Part shown: piece by piece, positions 42,847-54,532 of the stretch
How the letters are laid out: each line of letters begins with the position of its first letter
Position numbering within the stretch: the first letter of the stretch is position 1
Source of the DNA: Podospora pseudocomata
Taxonomy: Eukaryota > Ascomycota > Sordariomycetes > Sordariales > Podosporaceae
DNA: 64,000 nucleotides
Assembly (NCBI RefSeq): GCF_035222375.1
Contig: NW_026946363.1
Location: 6,200,001-6,264,000, forward strand
Direction of reading: 5' to 3'
Notes under the pieces: model-generated
Database searches by the model: none
Seen by the model: the letters and a program-made list of their open reading frames with translations, nothing else
Told to the model about the DNA's origin: nothing
Program-made: the position numbers and the translations under genes

Positions 42847-43300
42847 ATGTCTCAGCTCTGGTCTTCACCCAAATCCCCTGCCACCGCTGGCCCAGTCCGC
42901 CGGTTCGGTCAGATCATCAAGCTTAAACCCGAGCACGTTGCCAAGTACAAGGAGATCCACGCTGCCGTTTGGCCTGGTGTGTTGGAGCAGATCAAGGCTA
43001 GCAATATCAGAGATTGTAATCTATTCCTCGATGTGTTCTACACACGAGCAACCGAGATCTAATCAAACCACAGATAGCATCTTCCACGATCCATACAGCG
43101 GAATCCTTTTCGCCAGCTTCAAGTACATTGGCACCGACTATGACGCGGACATGAAGAGGATGAGGGAGAACCCAAAGGTGAGGGAGTGGTGGAAGTTGAC
43201 GGACAGCCTCCAGGAGTCTCTTGTACCGGGGGCGAAGAGCAGTTCAGACGGGGAACCGGCTTGGTGGAAAGGAGTTGAGGAGGTGTTTTACACTCCTTGA
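42847..43300 (+). CDS. L-rhamnose mutarotase family protein (RhaM/YiiL-like)
   Basis: Exons 42847-43015 and 43074-43300 give 131 residues. Members of this small alpha-beta barrel family interconvert the anomers of L-rhamnose, the first step in rhamnose use. Seen in the sequence: RRFGQIIKLKPEHVAKYKEI, then HAAVWPGVLEQIKASNIRDY with the conserved His, YSGILFASFKYIGTDYDADM, PKVREWWKLTDSLQESLVPG and the terminal WWKGVEEVFYTP. The 58-nt intron completes the Tyr codon exactly; without it the frame stops early. Length is slightly over the bacterial 104 residues because of a short N-terminal extension. No rhamnose-pathway neighbours are in this window. Confidence 0.9.
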
Positions 43301-43532
43301 GGAGGTGTCTTACACTCCTTGAGAGGGCCCGTGTTGCTGAGGATTAGCTGTGAGATATCAGCTGTCACCACATTTCTGAAAAATCAAAATTCTCGCCGCT
43401 CTGATGATTTTCTTGATGATGCATGTGTCAGTTTGCTTGGCTGGCTGCCCAATGTCGATATTCAAAGCCTACCACTTACCTAAAAGCTTCTATTCTCTCG
43501 GCCCAGACTGTTGGGGGTCAGCCGTTTCACAA

Positions 43533-44232
43533 CTATTTCGACTTGCCAAAGAAATTGCTGAGGAAGTTGCCCCCGCCACCACCCCGATTGCCGTGTCTAC
43601 GTGCCTCGGTCCTCATCCACTCCTCCAGAAACTGACGGTTGGCCATCTTCCTGGCATCCGTAACCTTGGTCTCGACTTGAGCCTCCTGGGCGTCGAAACT
43701 GAGAAGAGTCGGGAGGGCACTGATCATGTAGGTCATCCCCAGACCCGCGCTCATGACATCTGGCGCGTCGTACTCGACTTCGCAGTAGCCCACCCCGCCC
43801 TCAGCCTCACCGACACCGGACTCGACGAGCTCCCGGATGAGGGGTTCTACGACTTTGCACGTTGGGCAGTACGAGGCTGTCCACATCGTCAAGAGAGGCG
43901 TCCGGGATGATGCCGACAGGAGTTGGTAGGTGTGAAACTGGTCCGGGTTACGAACGCTACATGATTCGAGCGAACGAAACAGACTGTCAAAAGATATTCC
44001 CCCAAAGTGGTAAGGCCACTGCTCCATCGGCACCGTTGGGACATGTGGGGGAGATGCATGAGGTTACTCACGAGGCATAAACCTGGTTCTTCGCACCCAC
44101 CTTGGGCGATGTCGAGAAGTGAACGCGTGATACGGACAGCGGCTCCTCTATGCATGCGATGACGGTCTTGTAAGACTTGGCCCGAGGGGAAAGCCGCCCG
44201 GCAAGAGTTGGTCGAAGAAGAAGGGTGTGCAT
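43533..44232 (-). CDS. Mitochondrial thioredoxin-like protein, CPTC motif
   Basis: Exons 44072-44232 and 43533-43983 (minus strand) give 203 residues. The N terminus MHTLLLRPTLAGRLSPRAKS with a later HFSTSPK is a convincing mitochondrial presequence and settles the start and frame of exon 1. The mature part has a thioredoxin fold: DQFHTYQLL, the active site WTASYCPTCK (Cys93 and Cys96), a cis-Pro strand in ISALPTLLSF, and a C-terminal helix QFLEEWMRTEARRH followed by GGGGG and NFLSNFFGKSK. It is likely a matrix disulfide reductase or redox sensor; its partner is unknown. Other open frames here give shorter, non-targeted N termini and are less consistent with splice sites. Confidence 0.8.
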
Positions 44233-45659
44233 CCTGCTCGCTGGGGCTCCTCAATGATGAGAGACCGAGACGGGTATCATCGAGATAGCGACAAAACTGA
44301 CCAAAGTTTGTCAGAATCCGTGTTTTTCATGTCTGAGCTTGACTCGCATATCGGAGCTATCAAAGAAACCGATGAGCTCATGGGACAGCTATCAGCCCCC
44401 ATAGCCAACGACAGGGATCATCATTGGCCCGCAGCCCAACTTCTCGGCACTGGGGCGGGTGAGGCGGGGGGGGGGGGTGGCTGCCGCGCTCACAGCGCCT
44501 TGTGTGCACCACCAGATGAAGCTGGCGTCATCCTGCATGGGAGACCTTGTCCAATGTTTTCCCATGGACCGGCAACGACCACCACTCATTGCCCGTAGCG
44601 GTCCACTGGTCAGACCATACGGGAGTCGCGTGCCGACCGACGCTTCCAGTTTTTTTGCTCTCTTTGTTGCCATCTTCTGACAACCATTAGTAGCGTCTTA
44701 TTATCGACCCTGCGGGGAAAATTCGAGGTCGCAGGAGACTCTGCTGTTAGCGGGGGTCGGTGGAGTAGCCGGGGAATCACAAGGGACCACTCCCCCGCCA
44801 AGTAGCACAACACACTCCACCACCTTCCAGAGGGACCTTGGGTGACCGTAAAGATGGAGACGTCCCGGACCATCAACAGGTGCTGATCCTTCGGGCCTCC
44901 CGTGCCATTCGTAGAGTCTCAGCAGCTGCTCTTTAGAGGTGCGTTCAACTGGCAACCCAATGGCCTATTCCCTGATTTCAACCTCTCTGCTCAACAAGCC
45001 TCTCGGTGAGGATCTGGACACAGCTGAGGACACGTCGAGAACGACGAGACTTCACTGGTCGGCCAAGAGGGCCCGAGAGGTTCTCTCTCTCTCTCTCTCT
45101 TGATAACCAAGGGTTCTTGTCGAGCACCACCTTGGCCGTATCTTGGCACACAATCCATGTCGTGATGAACCGAATCCGTAGCGGTGCAGCCTTCTTGGAG
45201 CAGTTCGCCGGCTCCACACATCTGACGCTGGGCACGGCGCGTTGTGTCTGTATATATCGACGTCGGCGCTTCCTTCCATCGCGTCCGGCGTCAGTTGATC
45301 TCCAGATCTTTCATTCTTCAAACTTGCAAGGTCAGACCAACGACAAGCGGTCCCACTCTCCCCGCAAAGCTGCAGGCATCAAAGCCTTGCTGCTGGAAGG
45401 CGCTGCACCTCCTACCCTCCCGCCGCCTGCCCGTCTTGGAGATCAACGCGACTTGGGGGGAAGCCCTTGTTTCTGCGCTGTCTCTCGCTTATCAACAGAC
45501 GCCGTCTAATACCTCCTCCAGCTTTAGAAGACCAGCTTCCTCTCTGAACCTCTTAGCCTCTCTCCCGTTTCTTTTTTTATAACTTTCATCCTAAAAACCA
45601 CCTAAGCAGCTTCACCTGGCACGGCATATTCTTCACCTGTTTAGACCTAGACGCTTGGG
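44233..45659. promoter_or_regulatory. 1.4-kb divergent intergenic region
   Basis: This lies between two divergently transcribed genes. I see a G-run at about 44467-44480, a TC dinucleotide repeat at 45082-45100 and a CT-rich leader just before the MFS gene. No gene is recognised. Confidence 0.5.
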
Positions 45660-47843
45660 ATGGCAAGCAGCTCGGGGGAATCACCGCAGCGGCGAAAATG
45701 GTTTTCGCGCAATTCATCCAATGGGGAGGGTTCCGTTGAAAAAAAGGGCCCAACAAGATGGACGATGGGAATCCTGGAAGACAAGGAGACGATCGAGGTT
45801 CCAGGTATGTCCCTTACAACGGCTTTCAAGCAAGTCTGGTTGCTAACACCGCTCCTAGGCTCCGTTCTCTTGCTGGCCCCTGATCACAACGAGCCGCTCG
45901 GCTTGAGGAACGCACCCGCAAGAACATCTCATTCCTCTATTCCTGTCGGTGTCCTTCGCCAGGTCACCGAACCACCGCCTCCGGCAGAGGACCCCAAGAA
46001 GAAGACCAAGGATGGGAAAATCATCTTGGATCCTCAGCCTGATGATTCGGCCAATGATCCCCTGAACTGGCCGGTATGGCGAAGAGACTCTTCGCTTCTC
46101 TCTCTCGGGCTCTACTGCCTCGTTGGTGGAGGCATGACGCCCATCCTGGCCGCCGGGTTCACCGACGTTGCCAGCGATTATGGGGTAGATGTTCACACCG
46201 TCTCCCTCACGACAGGTCTGTACATGATGGGTATGGGTCTGGGCTCCGTTGTGTTCTCTCCAACTGCCATCTTGTGGGGAAAGCGGCCAGTCTACCTGTT
46301 CAGTTCCGTCCTGTTCATTTTGACTTCGGTTTGGTGTGCCTTGTCACCAAACTTCGCCTCGTTGGTGGTTGCCCGTATCCTCCAGGGTGTCTCCGTCAGC
46401 CCTGTCGAATGTCTTCCTTCCGCCACCATTGCCGAAATCTTCTTCCTTCACGAGCGCGCATTCCGCATCGGTATCTACACTCTGTTGTTGCTCGGTGGGA
46501 AGAATCTGGTTCCTTTGGTCAGCGCTGCCATTATTCAAAAGTTGGGATGGCGATGGGTGTTTTGGTAAGTCCATCAGCATGCGTGTCCTTCGAGTACGAG
46601 ACTGACGCCTTGTTCTAGGATCGTTGCCATCATCGTCGGGTTCTGCTCGGTCCTCTTGTTTCTTTTTGTCCCCGAATCTTTCTGGGACCGTGCTCCGCAT
46701 CGCAGAAAGAAGTCCAGACCAAACTTCTTCCGCCGCTTCTCCTCGAGACACGATGTGGCTCACCCGGGGGCTCATGCCACCCCGGCTGTCACGCCTGCTC
46801 CGCAATCACCAATCACGGAAGCTGTGCCTTCACCCGAGCCTCCGAAAGCCGCGACCAGGGCGCAAGTCGGTTTCGCTCCGGAGCCCGAGTACCTAGATTC
46901 GGAGCCCCGCGAGAGAGCATCGCAAGACATCCAACGACCCCCAACTGCCCAAGCCCCTCCTGCGGTTTCAGAGTCGGAAAAGCCGGTCTCCGACGGCCCA
47001 GCCTCGAGAACTCCTCACGACACCGATAGTGAGTCGCTTTCGAGCTCTCGGTCCGGGCGAGAGGCGTACACGACCGTCTTGCGCGGCGCACCCCCGAAAT
47101 CTTTTGTTCAGCAGCTCAAACCCTTCAATGGCCGCCTCAACAAGGACAAGTGGCACAAGGCTGCCGTCCGGCCTCTGATTCTTCTGTCGTATCCTGCCGT
47201 GTTGTGGTCATCAATCGTGTACGCGTGCTCGGTCGGATGGCTTATCGTGATATCAGAATCTATGGCCGTGATATACCGAGAGGAAGTCTACGACTTTGAC
47301 GCCCTTCAGACCGGTCTCGTCTACATCTCTCCTTTTATCGGTGGTGTCCTCGGAACTGCCGTGGCAGGCAGAGTCTCGGATGTCATTGTGAAGGCGATGG
47401 CGAGACGCAACGGTGGACTTTACGAACCCGAGTTCAGACTCATCATGGCTCTCCCCGTGGCCATCACCACGGTTATCGGCCTGATGGGTTTCGGCTGGTC
47501 GGCCGAGGTGAGAGATCACTGGATGGTGCCGACGGCATTCTTTGGCATAATTTCCTTTGGGTGCTGTTTGGGATCAACAACCAGCATCACCTTCTGCGTC
47601 GACAGCTACAGACAGTATGCCGGCGAGGCCCTTGTCACGCTCAACTTTTGCAAGAACATCTTCCATGGTCTTGTTTTCAGTTTGTTCGTCACCGGCTGGC
47701 TGAGCTCGGACGGACCGAAGAAGGTGTACATTTGGATTGGTGTCATTCAGCTTATCCTGCTGCTGTTCACCATCCCGATGTATATCTATGGCAAGCGGGC
47801 GCGCATGTGGACGGTGCGGAAGAATTTTATGGAGAGGTTCTAG
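45660..47843 (+). CDS. MFS transporter, DHA1-like
   Basis: Exons 45660-45804, 45859-46564 and 46619-47843 give 691 residues. It is a drug:H+ antiporter-type major facilitator: a cytosolic N terminus with PDDSANDPLNWPVWRRDSSL, the usual lead-in to helix 1, six helices (GMGLGSVVFSPTAILWGKRP covers the motif-A region; VARILQGVSVSPVECLPSAT is helix 4/5), a very long hydrophilic loop of about 150 residues rich in Pro/Ser/Glu, and six more helices ending in IQLILLLFTIPMYIYGKRAR. The central loop carries many Ser/Thr and is a likely phosphorylation region. The substrate cannot be read from sequence; there are no neighbouring biosynthetic genes. The plasma membrane is the expected site. Confidence 0.88.
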
Positions 47844-48371
47844 GAGAGCATCGAGCGGAGAAAGCAGGAGAGGCTTCATGTCAACTTTCAAAAGGTTGGA
47901 CACAGGAAATCGGAGTGAGACTTTTTTTTTTCTTTTTCTCTATCTTTTTTTTTGGGGGTTTTTTTTTGGCGTTTTTTTAAAGACTTTCGTTTGATGACCG
48001 CATGGTTTAGTGTTACTGCATTGTATTTGCATGGCCGGTTTTTTTTCTTTTTTTCTTTCTTTCTTTATGGACTGGGCTGGGGGTTTGATGACTTTTTTAA
48101 ACGGTCTGTGTTCTGGATATGATATATGATACCAACATGGCTTTAGCACTCGTTAGAAATACATTAATATGATATACATTGTACATCTATAATCATACTA
48201 TCTTTGAAGATCGTGTTGTGGTGGTGTAGGTTATCAAGGTTTCTTCTCCACTTTGATGCCCCTCTCCCCCCAACTTTTACCATCTCTTCAACCCCTCCAA
48301 CATTTTTTTCTGGGTCTTTGAACGCTCCATCAAACCCGCCATCACCAGTCACCACCATATCAACCACAGCA
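47844..48371. other. Intergenic, T-rich tail then Elp6 promoter
   Basis: Long T-runs at about 47921-47980 and 48040-48065 follow the MFS stop. The rest is Elp6 upstream sequence; the long open frame extending into it lies before the conserved Elp6 start. Confidence 0.5.
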
Positions 48372-49268
48372 ATGTCGACCACAACCCCCCACCTTTTGGA
48401 ACCCTACCTCTCCCTGCCCCGGGAAACCTCCCTCATTGTTCTCAGCTCCATCCTCGGCGCATCGACAAACTGGCTTCTGGCGCGGTACATCCACTCCTAC
48501 CTCAAAACCCCCAGCGTCGAAGGCGAGCCAGAAGTCGCCGTATTGCTGGCGTCCTTCCTCCGAGACTACCCCTTCTTCCAGCAGACCTTCTCCAAGCTCT
48601 CGCTCGACCTCGACTCCGAAGCCCGAAAGGGCAGGTTCGCGTTTGTGGATGGGTTGACGGGCTTGTTTCTCCCGTCCCAGCGGCCCGGGGGGAGGTTGCA
48701 GGATGGGGATGATCTCCGGGCGGTTCAGAGACAGATCGGAGATGCCCTGGCGGGCTTGGATGCGGGGAGGAAGAGGAGGGTGGTGCTGGTGCTGGACCAG
48801 CCGGATTTCTTGGTTGCGAGTACTAGTGCTGGCGGTGGGGAAGGGGCAGGGATCGTGGTGAGGGATGTCATCTTGGATCTGAGAGAGGTTTGTCTTCCCT
48901 TCCCGCCGCCCCCCGTCCCCCGACCCTCGTGGCCATTTGGCAAGGGGAAAAAAAGTTTGTGGATGGGGCTGACAAACAATGAATAGAAGGTCCACAGCTG
49001 CGTCGTTACCGTGTCAGCCGACGACCCTCTCGTTCACCCTCCTGTCGCTCCCACACCCCTCGAGACGAACCACTCCTGGTTTGTGCTGTCACTGCTTCAC
49101 GAGGCGGACATGCTGTGCGCCCTGAGGCTGCTGGACACTGGCACAGCAAAGGATGTCAGTGGGGTGGTGAGGATCACCAGTTCGAGGGATGGCGAGACGG
49201 AGGACAGAGAGTATCTTTACAAGGTTGGGGGGCATGGCGGTGCCAAGGTCTTCGAGAGGGGGCAGTAG
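48372..49268 (+). CDS. ELP6: Elongator complex subunit 6 (Elp6)
   Basis: Exons 48372-48887 and 48987-49268 give 265 residues. Elp6 belongs to the Elp4-5-6 RecA-like ring that binds tRNA and works with Elp1-3 in wobble-uridine modification. Seen: LEPYLSLPRETSLIVLSSIL, GASTNWLLARYIHSYLK, EVAVLLASFLRDYPFFQQTF, RFAFVDGLTGLF, RRVVLVLDQPDFLVAS and, after the intron, HSCVVTVSADDPLVH and HEADMLCALRLLDTGTAKDV with SGVVRITSS. There is no Walker A lysine, as is usual for these inactive RecA folds. I start at the ATG just before the conserved block, not at the upstream in-frame ATG, whose added residues are Ser/Pro/Thr-rich. Confidence 0.9.
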
Positions 49269-49957
49269 ATGTCACGATATGGCAAGTAAATGGATGAGAT
49301 GCTCATGGCATGACAAGTCATTGGATGATATGGTCCAGAAAGGCATAGCAAGCACGCACACATGACGCAAGAGAATGATGCCCAATTTTTGACAGCAAAA
49401 CCGCCGCCCAAGTAGCTGAGAGCACAGCGTTCCAAGAGACAGCCGGACGCATGGAATATGGCACGAGACGCCCAATTCCAATCATCAATCATGAACAGCA
49501 CCAGAGGACATCATAAGCCAGCACCAAAGAGGTAAACACAGAAATACCGATTTAAACCCCTTTGCGCCTGACTCTTGGGAGCGTCTGCTGGGCTGTCCCA
49601 GTAATAACAAAGAAACACCTTCACGCCTTTCATAAAACCGTCTGCCCTTGATGCTGCTTCATCACTTTTTTTTTTTGCTTGACTCTCGTGCCCATGGATA
49701 AACTGGTCTGGATGGTAGTTGGTTCGTCGCGAGTGCATTCGCGATTTTTGTGTGTTCTGTGGTTTTATGACCCCAATTTGCCCCCCGAGATGCATACCAT
49801 TTGTGATGACTGAAAGCAGCAAAGCATAAAAACCGCGAGCATGGTTTCCCCGTCCGGAATAGATTTTGTGAATCCCAGCGCCCGTTTACACCGCTCGCCA
49901 AAAACGACCCGTCCCGTCATCCATGTTCCAGCCCATCAATGCCCGAAGACGACCTGC
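49269..49957. other. Convergent 3' ends of Elp6 and eL37
   Basis: No gene is recognised in this stretch, which holds the tails of both flanking genes and a T-run near 49667-49676. Confidence 0.5.
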
Positions 49958-50664
49958 TTACTCGGAAGCGGTGTTGGGACCCCGCGAGCCCTTGGGGACA
50001 CCAGTCTGGAAGCCGTTCTTGAACTTTCTGGAGACGGTGCTGAGGTATCTCATGCGGCCGGTGCCGGTGACCTTTCTGCGCTTAGCCTTCTCGGACCAGT
50101 TGTCTGTAATACCCCGAACGTCAGCAAGCCGTTCCCTTTTCATGTCGTCTCGAGTGTTGTTGGCAACGTACACTTGCGGGTCTTAGCAGCGGGGTAGCCG
50201 CACGAAGCGCAGGTGTGCTTCTGGTTGTGCATGGAACGGCGACTGTTGAACACCAATGTCAATATCTATTCGTCATCCTCCTCTCGTTCCTCCTCGTCGG
50301 CAATCGAATCGTTCTCTCGTCCGGCTCGTCGATGAAGGCTCGTGAGGACTTACCCGCAGCGTCTGCAGATCCCGTGGGTCTTGTTGTGGCTATTGATGAG
50401 AGTCAGCAATGAATTCCGCCTCACTCCATATCCCAATGTCGAAACATACCGCTTGCCAAAGCTGGAGGTACCCTTCGCTGTTATCGAGAGTCAGCATAAC
50501 CGTGACCAATCCCGTACGCAATGTGTAGATGCAAAATTTCGGCCACGGATGAGCCATCAAGGCGTCGAGGACATCGGCATCTCGAGTCGAGGATGCATTT
50601 CGATATTTCGGGGATGGGTGTGGTGTGCTCAGGTATCGCAACGGAGGGGTGGGAACGTACTCAT
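49958..50664 (-). CDS. RPL37: 60S ribosomal protein eL37
   Basis: Five exons on the minus strand (50661-50664, 50450-50477, 50354-50389, 50172-50242, 49958-50103) give 94 residues, matching the family. eL37 sits on the solvent side of the 60S subunit and contacts 5.8S/25S rRNA. The protein starts [20 protein letters not shown], carries a zinc ribbon with Cys19, Cys22, Cys34 and Cys37, and ends [14 protein letters not shown]. The first coding exon is only four nucleotides (ATG plus one base), and the next two are 28 and 36 nt; all junctions are GT-AG and in frame. Ribosomal protein genes in such fungi are often intron-dense near the 5' end. Confidence 0.96.
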
Positions 50665-51113
50665 TTTGGCGGTGGATCTGGAAAATTGTCGAGTTAGAAT
50701 TGAATGGGGAGAAAGCTACTTCTTGGTCGATTAAACGTACCTGCGTCGTCGTCGACAAGAGGGAGCTTTGTGATGGGTTGCAGAATCTCTCGCGGTTCCG
50801 GGGTCGCGAAATTTTGGGAATCTGTGTGGCCAAGCGTTTTCCTGGTTAGGGCTGCGGGGGCCACCAGAACAGCCACACGTGGCTAGTGCGAAAACCACAC
50901 GGCGCAGTTCCAGTCCGCCAAGATTTCTTCGCAGCACACATGGCCCCCATATTATTTCTGGGCTAACTGATAAGATAAGCGTCACTCGGTCTGGGTGGAA
51001 TCAGGGGCAGCAATCATCACAAGTAAATGGAAGGTTGTATTCTATGGATGATGAGTATTGGCTAACACTACGAAAATTCCTTTTGAATCCCTTTTTTTTT
51101 TTTTGGTGTTTTC
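50665..51113. other. eL37 promoter and ValRS 3' flank
   Basis: The stretch lies upstream of eL37 and downstream of ValRS on the same strand. A T-run at 51091-51104 directly follows the ValRS stop region. No gene is seen. Confidence 0.5.
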
Positions 51114-54100
51114 TTAGAGCTTGAGTTTGCTGAACTCGGCGAGCGTCCGCTCGTAGTTCTCCTTGGCCGCCTGTGCATCGGCAAGCTTCTTCTTCTCAGC
51201 TGTTACGACAACATCACTGACCTTTTCGAAGCCCTCGCGGTTGATCAGCTCCTCCTGCTTGGTAATTGCGACGGTGGTCTTCTGAAGCTTGGTGGTGATC
51301 TTCTTGATCTCGGCTGCAATATCTGTGATTTGGTCGCTGACCTGGAGAAGAACAACAATCTCGGCGTTCACGACACTAACAGCGCAGCCCTTGGGGGTGG
51401 CGGACTCCTCAATAACCTCGGTGGAAGCAATGCTCCTGCCGGAGAGGGTCTTGATGGCGTTGAGCTGCGCGCTCACCTTCTCCAAGGCGGCAGGAGTAGA
51501 AGCCACGATGAAAGCACGGCCATCACGAATGTTGTATTCAGCAGCCAACGATCTGATACCGCTAGCGCACTTGAGACCAAGCTCGTAGTCTGCGCTCTCA
51601 GCGGGGAACTCGAGAGCCTGGTCAGCCTCGGGATACGGCGCCAGGAGGATGGAAGGAGTCTCATCTCCAGCCTTCCGTGGCAGACGCTGCCAGAGCTCCT
51701 CGGTGATGAAGGGAAGCATAGGGTGCAGTAGACGCAGGCACGTATCAAGAACAAAGTAGAGGACTTGGCGGACAGAGTTGGCTTGGGCAGGGTCCGCATC
51801 TGGGCCCAGCATGCCCTTGCTGTTCTCAACGAAGATGTCGCAGAAGTCATCACTGTGTTTGGTTAGAGGCTCTGTCTGAACTTTGACCCAAGGGAAACCG
51901 TTGACTTACTAGAAGAGCGAGTACACGAGCCTGGTGGCAGTGGAGAATTGCCTGTTCGTGAGAGCCTCGTTGATGCCCTTGACGGCCGCGTTGGTACGGT
52001 GAACAATCCAGCGCTCTGGGACCGACAGAGCCGCGAGGTCAAGCTGGGCATCAGGCTTGAAGGAATCGCCAAGGTTGCCCAACACGTACTTGGAAGCTTG
52101 CCAAACCTTGTTGCAGAATCTGCGGTAGGCCGCCATGACGCGGATGTCGAAGTTGATGTCGCCACCACCGGTGGTGTACGAGAGAAGCGTGAAACGCAGA
52201 GCATCAGCGCCGCACTCTGGGATGCCGCCAGGGAACGATTGCTTCTGGTACTTGGTGGCACGCTCAACCTCGTCAGACCTGAGATTACCTGTCAAGAGCT
52301 TCGCGTGAAGGTCCTCGAGCTTGATACCATTGATGATGTCCAACGGGTCAATGACATTACCCAAACTCTTGCTCATCTTCCGCCCTTCGGCGTCGCGGAT
52401 CAACGAGTGGCAGTACACCTCAGTGAAGGGAACCTTGCCCGTCAACTTCAGGGAGAGCATGATCATTCTGGCAATCCAGAAGAACAGAATATCCCAGCCG
52501 GATTCGAGCAGCTCGGTGGGGAAGAACTTCTTGAAATCATCCTTCTCCGTGTTGGGCCAGCCCAAGATAGCCATGGGCCACAAGCCGGAGCTGAACCAGG
52601 TGTCGAGGCAGTCAGGGTCTTGCTCGAGGGTGTAGTTCTTGCCGGGGAACAGCTCGGCAGCCTTCTCGGCGGCCTTGGCCTTGGCCTCTTCGGCATTTCT
52701 GCCAACAACCCAGGTGGCCTTGTCTGTCTCCTCGCTGTCCTCGCCTTCAAGGACAATACGGTACGCCGGGATACGGTGGCCCCACCACAACTGTCTGGAA
52801 ATGCACCAGTCGGTGATGTTGTTGAGCCATTGGAAGTAGCTCTTGCGGGCACTCTCCGGGCTGATCTTGATCTCACCACTCTCAACGACTCTCATGGCAT
52901 CCTTGGCCATGTCCTCCATCTTCACCCACCACTGAGGCGCCATGCGAGGCTCGATAACATCCCCACTGCGCTCGCAAATGGGGATAACCATGGCGTTGGG
53001 CTCCTTCTTGACGAACAAGCCAAGCCTAGTCAACTCCTCGACAACCGTGTAACGGGCGTTGAATCTCTTCTGGCCCTGGAACATAGCGCCGTTCTCGTTG
53101 ATCAAGCCGTCTTCGGTAAGGACGTTGATGAACTCAAGCTTGTGGGCGACCCCGAGCTTGTAATCGTTAAAGTCGTGCGCGGGGGTGAGCTTGACAGCAC
53201 CAGTGCCGAATTCTGGGTCAACGTAGGAATCCTCGACGATGGGCATCAACCTCTGGGTGAAGGGATGACGGGCGTGCTTTCCGACAAGGTGTGCGTAGCG
53301 GGCATCACCGGGGCTGACAGCGATACCGCTATCGCCCAACATTGTCTCGGGACGTGTGGTGGCAACAGTGATGAACTCGTCTGACCCCTCAATTGGGTAC
53401 TTGAAGTATGTGAGGACACCGAACTCAACCTTTCTGTCATAGCCGGGCACGTCAATCATGGTGCGCCCGGTGATATCCTTGTTGATGACCTCCAAGGTGC
53501 TGAGGGCGGTGCGAAGATGAGTGGACCAGTTAACCAAGCGGTTGGACCTGTAGATGAGACCCTCATCGTGAAGAGTGACAAACGCCTCCATAACGGCGGC
53601 AGTCAGGTTCTCGTCCATGGTGAAGGCCTCGCGGCTCCAGTCCATGGAGCCACCCATGAGTCTCTGGGCATTGTTGATGCGCTCATGGTATTCCCCCTTC
53701 CACTCCCACACGCGCTTTGTGAACTCCTCGCGGCCGAGATCGTGGCGCGTCTTCTTCTCTCTCTTGTACAGCATCTTTTCGACAACGGACTGAGTGGCGA
53801 TACCGGCGTGATCGCAACCCGGGACCCAGAGTGTGCTGAGGCCCTTCATCCGGTTCCATCGAATAAGTGTATCTTGGAGAGAGTTGGCGAGAGCATGGCC
53901 GCAGTGAAGCGCACCAGTGACGTTCGGGGGCGGCAGGGCAATGACGAATTTGCCAGCATCAGGGGTTCGGGGCTCTTGAGGCTTGAAGTAGCCGCTCTTC
54001 TCCCACCATGAATACCATGACGACTCGACGGCCTGGGGGTTGTATGCTGAGAAGTGCGGGTGATCGAAGGGCTGGATCTTCTTCTTCTCGCCAGCTGCGG

Positions 54101-54532
54101 TCTCGTCCTTGTAGGGGGGAAGGACAGGAGTCTCGGCCTTCTTCGCCTTGGGCTTCGGGGCTTCGGCAGGCTTGTCACCGGCTTGTTGCTGTTGCTTCAG
54201 CTTGGCGGCAGCTTGCTTCGCAGCGAATTTGGCAGCCTTTTCGGCTTTGGCCTTCTCCTTGGCCTCTTTGGGCATGTCAGAATATGATCAAGGAAACGAC
54301 AATGGCGGCGCTCGGCGGATCTAGACTCACCATTTTTCTTTGGCGGAGGCGCATCGGGAGCGGCGGCCGGTGTGGTCGCCGGCGCGGGGGCTTTAACAGC
54401 TTCGTCGGCCATTTTGGATAGTCGGTACGCTGAGGAGTGATAAGTTCGAGGTTCTGGACGGAAAGAAGCCAAGGATGCTTTAAGCAGCGAGTTCCGTTTC
54501 GAACTAACCAGTCGCCACGACGAGCTCAGCAT
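51114..54532 (-). CDS. VAS1: Valyl-tRNA synthetase, cytosolic and mitochondrial forms
   Basis: Exons 54331-54532, 51910-54265 and 51114-51852 (minus strand) give 1098 residues from the first ATG. It charges tRNA-Val. Class I signatures are [20 protein letters not shown] (HIGH, about residue 188) and [10 protein letters not shown] (KMSKS, about 697). An editing domain ([12 protein letters not shown]), an anticodon-binding domain ([13 protein letters not shown]) and a C-terminal coiled-coil arm complete it. Residues 1-40 ([20 protein letters not shown] and on) have no acidic residue until Glu27 and look like a mitochondrial presequence. An in-frame ATG at 54412 starts a 1058-residue form, MADEAVKAP, suited to the cytosol. 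This mirrors yeast VAS1, where one gene serves both compartments through alternative starts. Confidence 0.96.

Noticed and set aside
43889-44254. Alternative N termini for the thioredoxin-like protein
   Set aside because: They lack a targeting peptide and their frames do not join to the CPTC exon through GT-AG sites.
48204-48371. N-terminal extension of Elp6 from an upstream ATG
   Set aside because: The added residues are Ser/Pro/Thr-rich and not conserved in style; the family N terminus starts just after the later ATG.
51948-53384. A 478-residue plus-strand open frame opposite valyl-tRNA synthetase
   Set aside because: GC-rich codon use on the real minus-strand gene keeps the opposite frame open; it has no recognisable motif and no start context.
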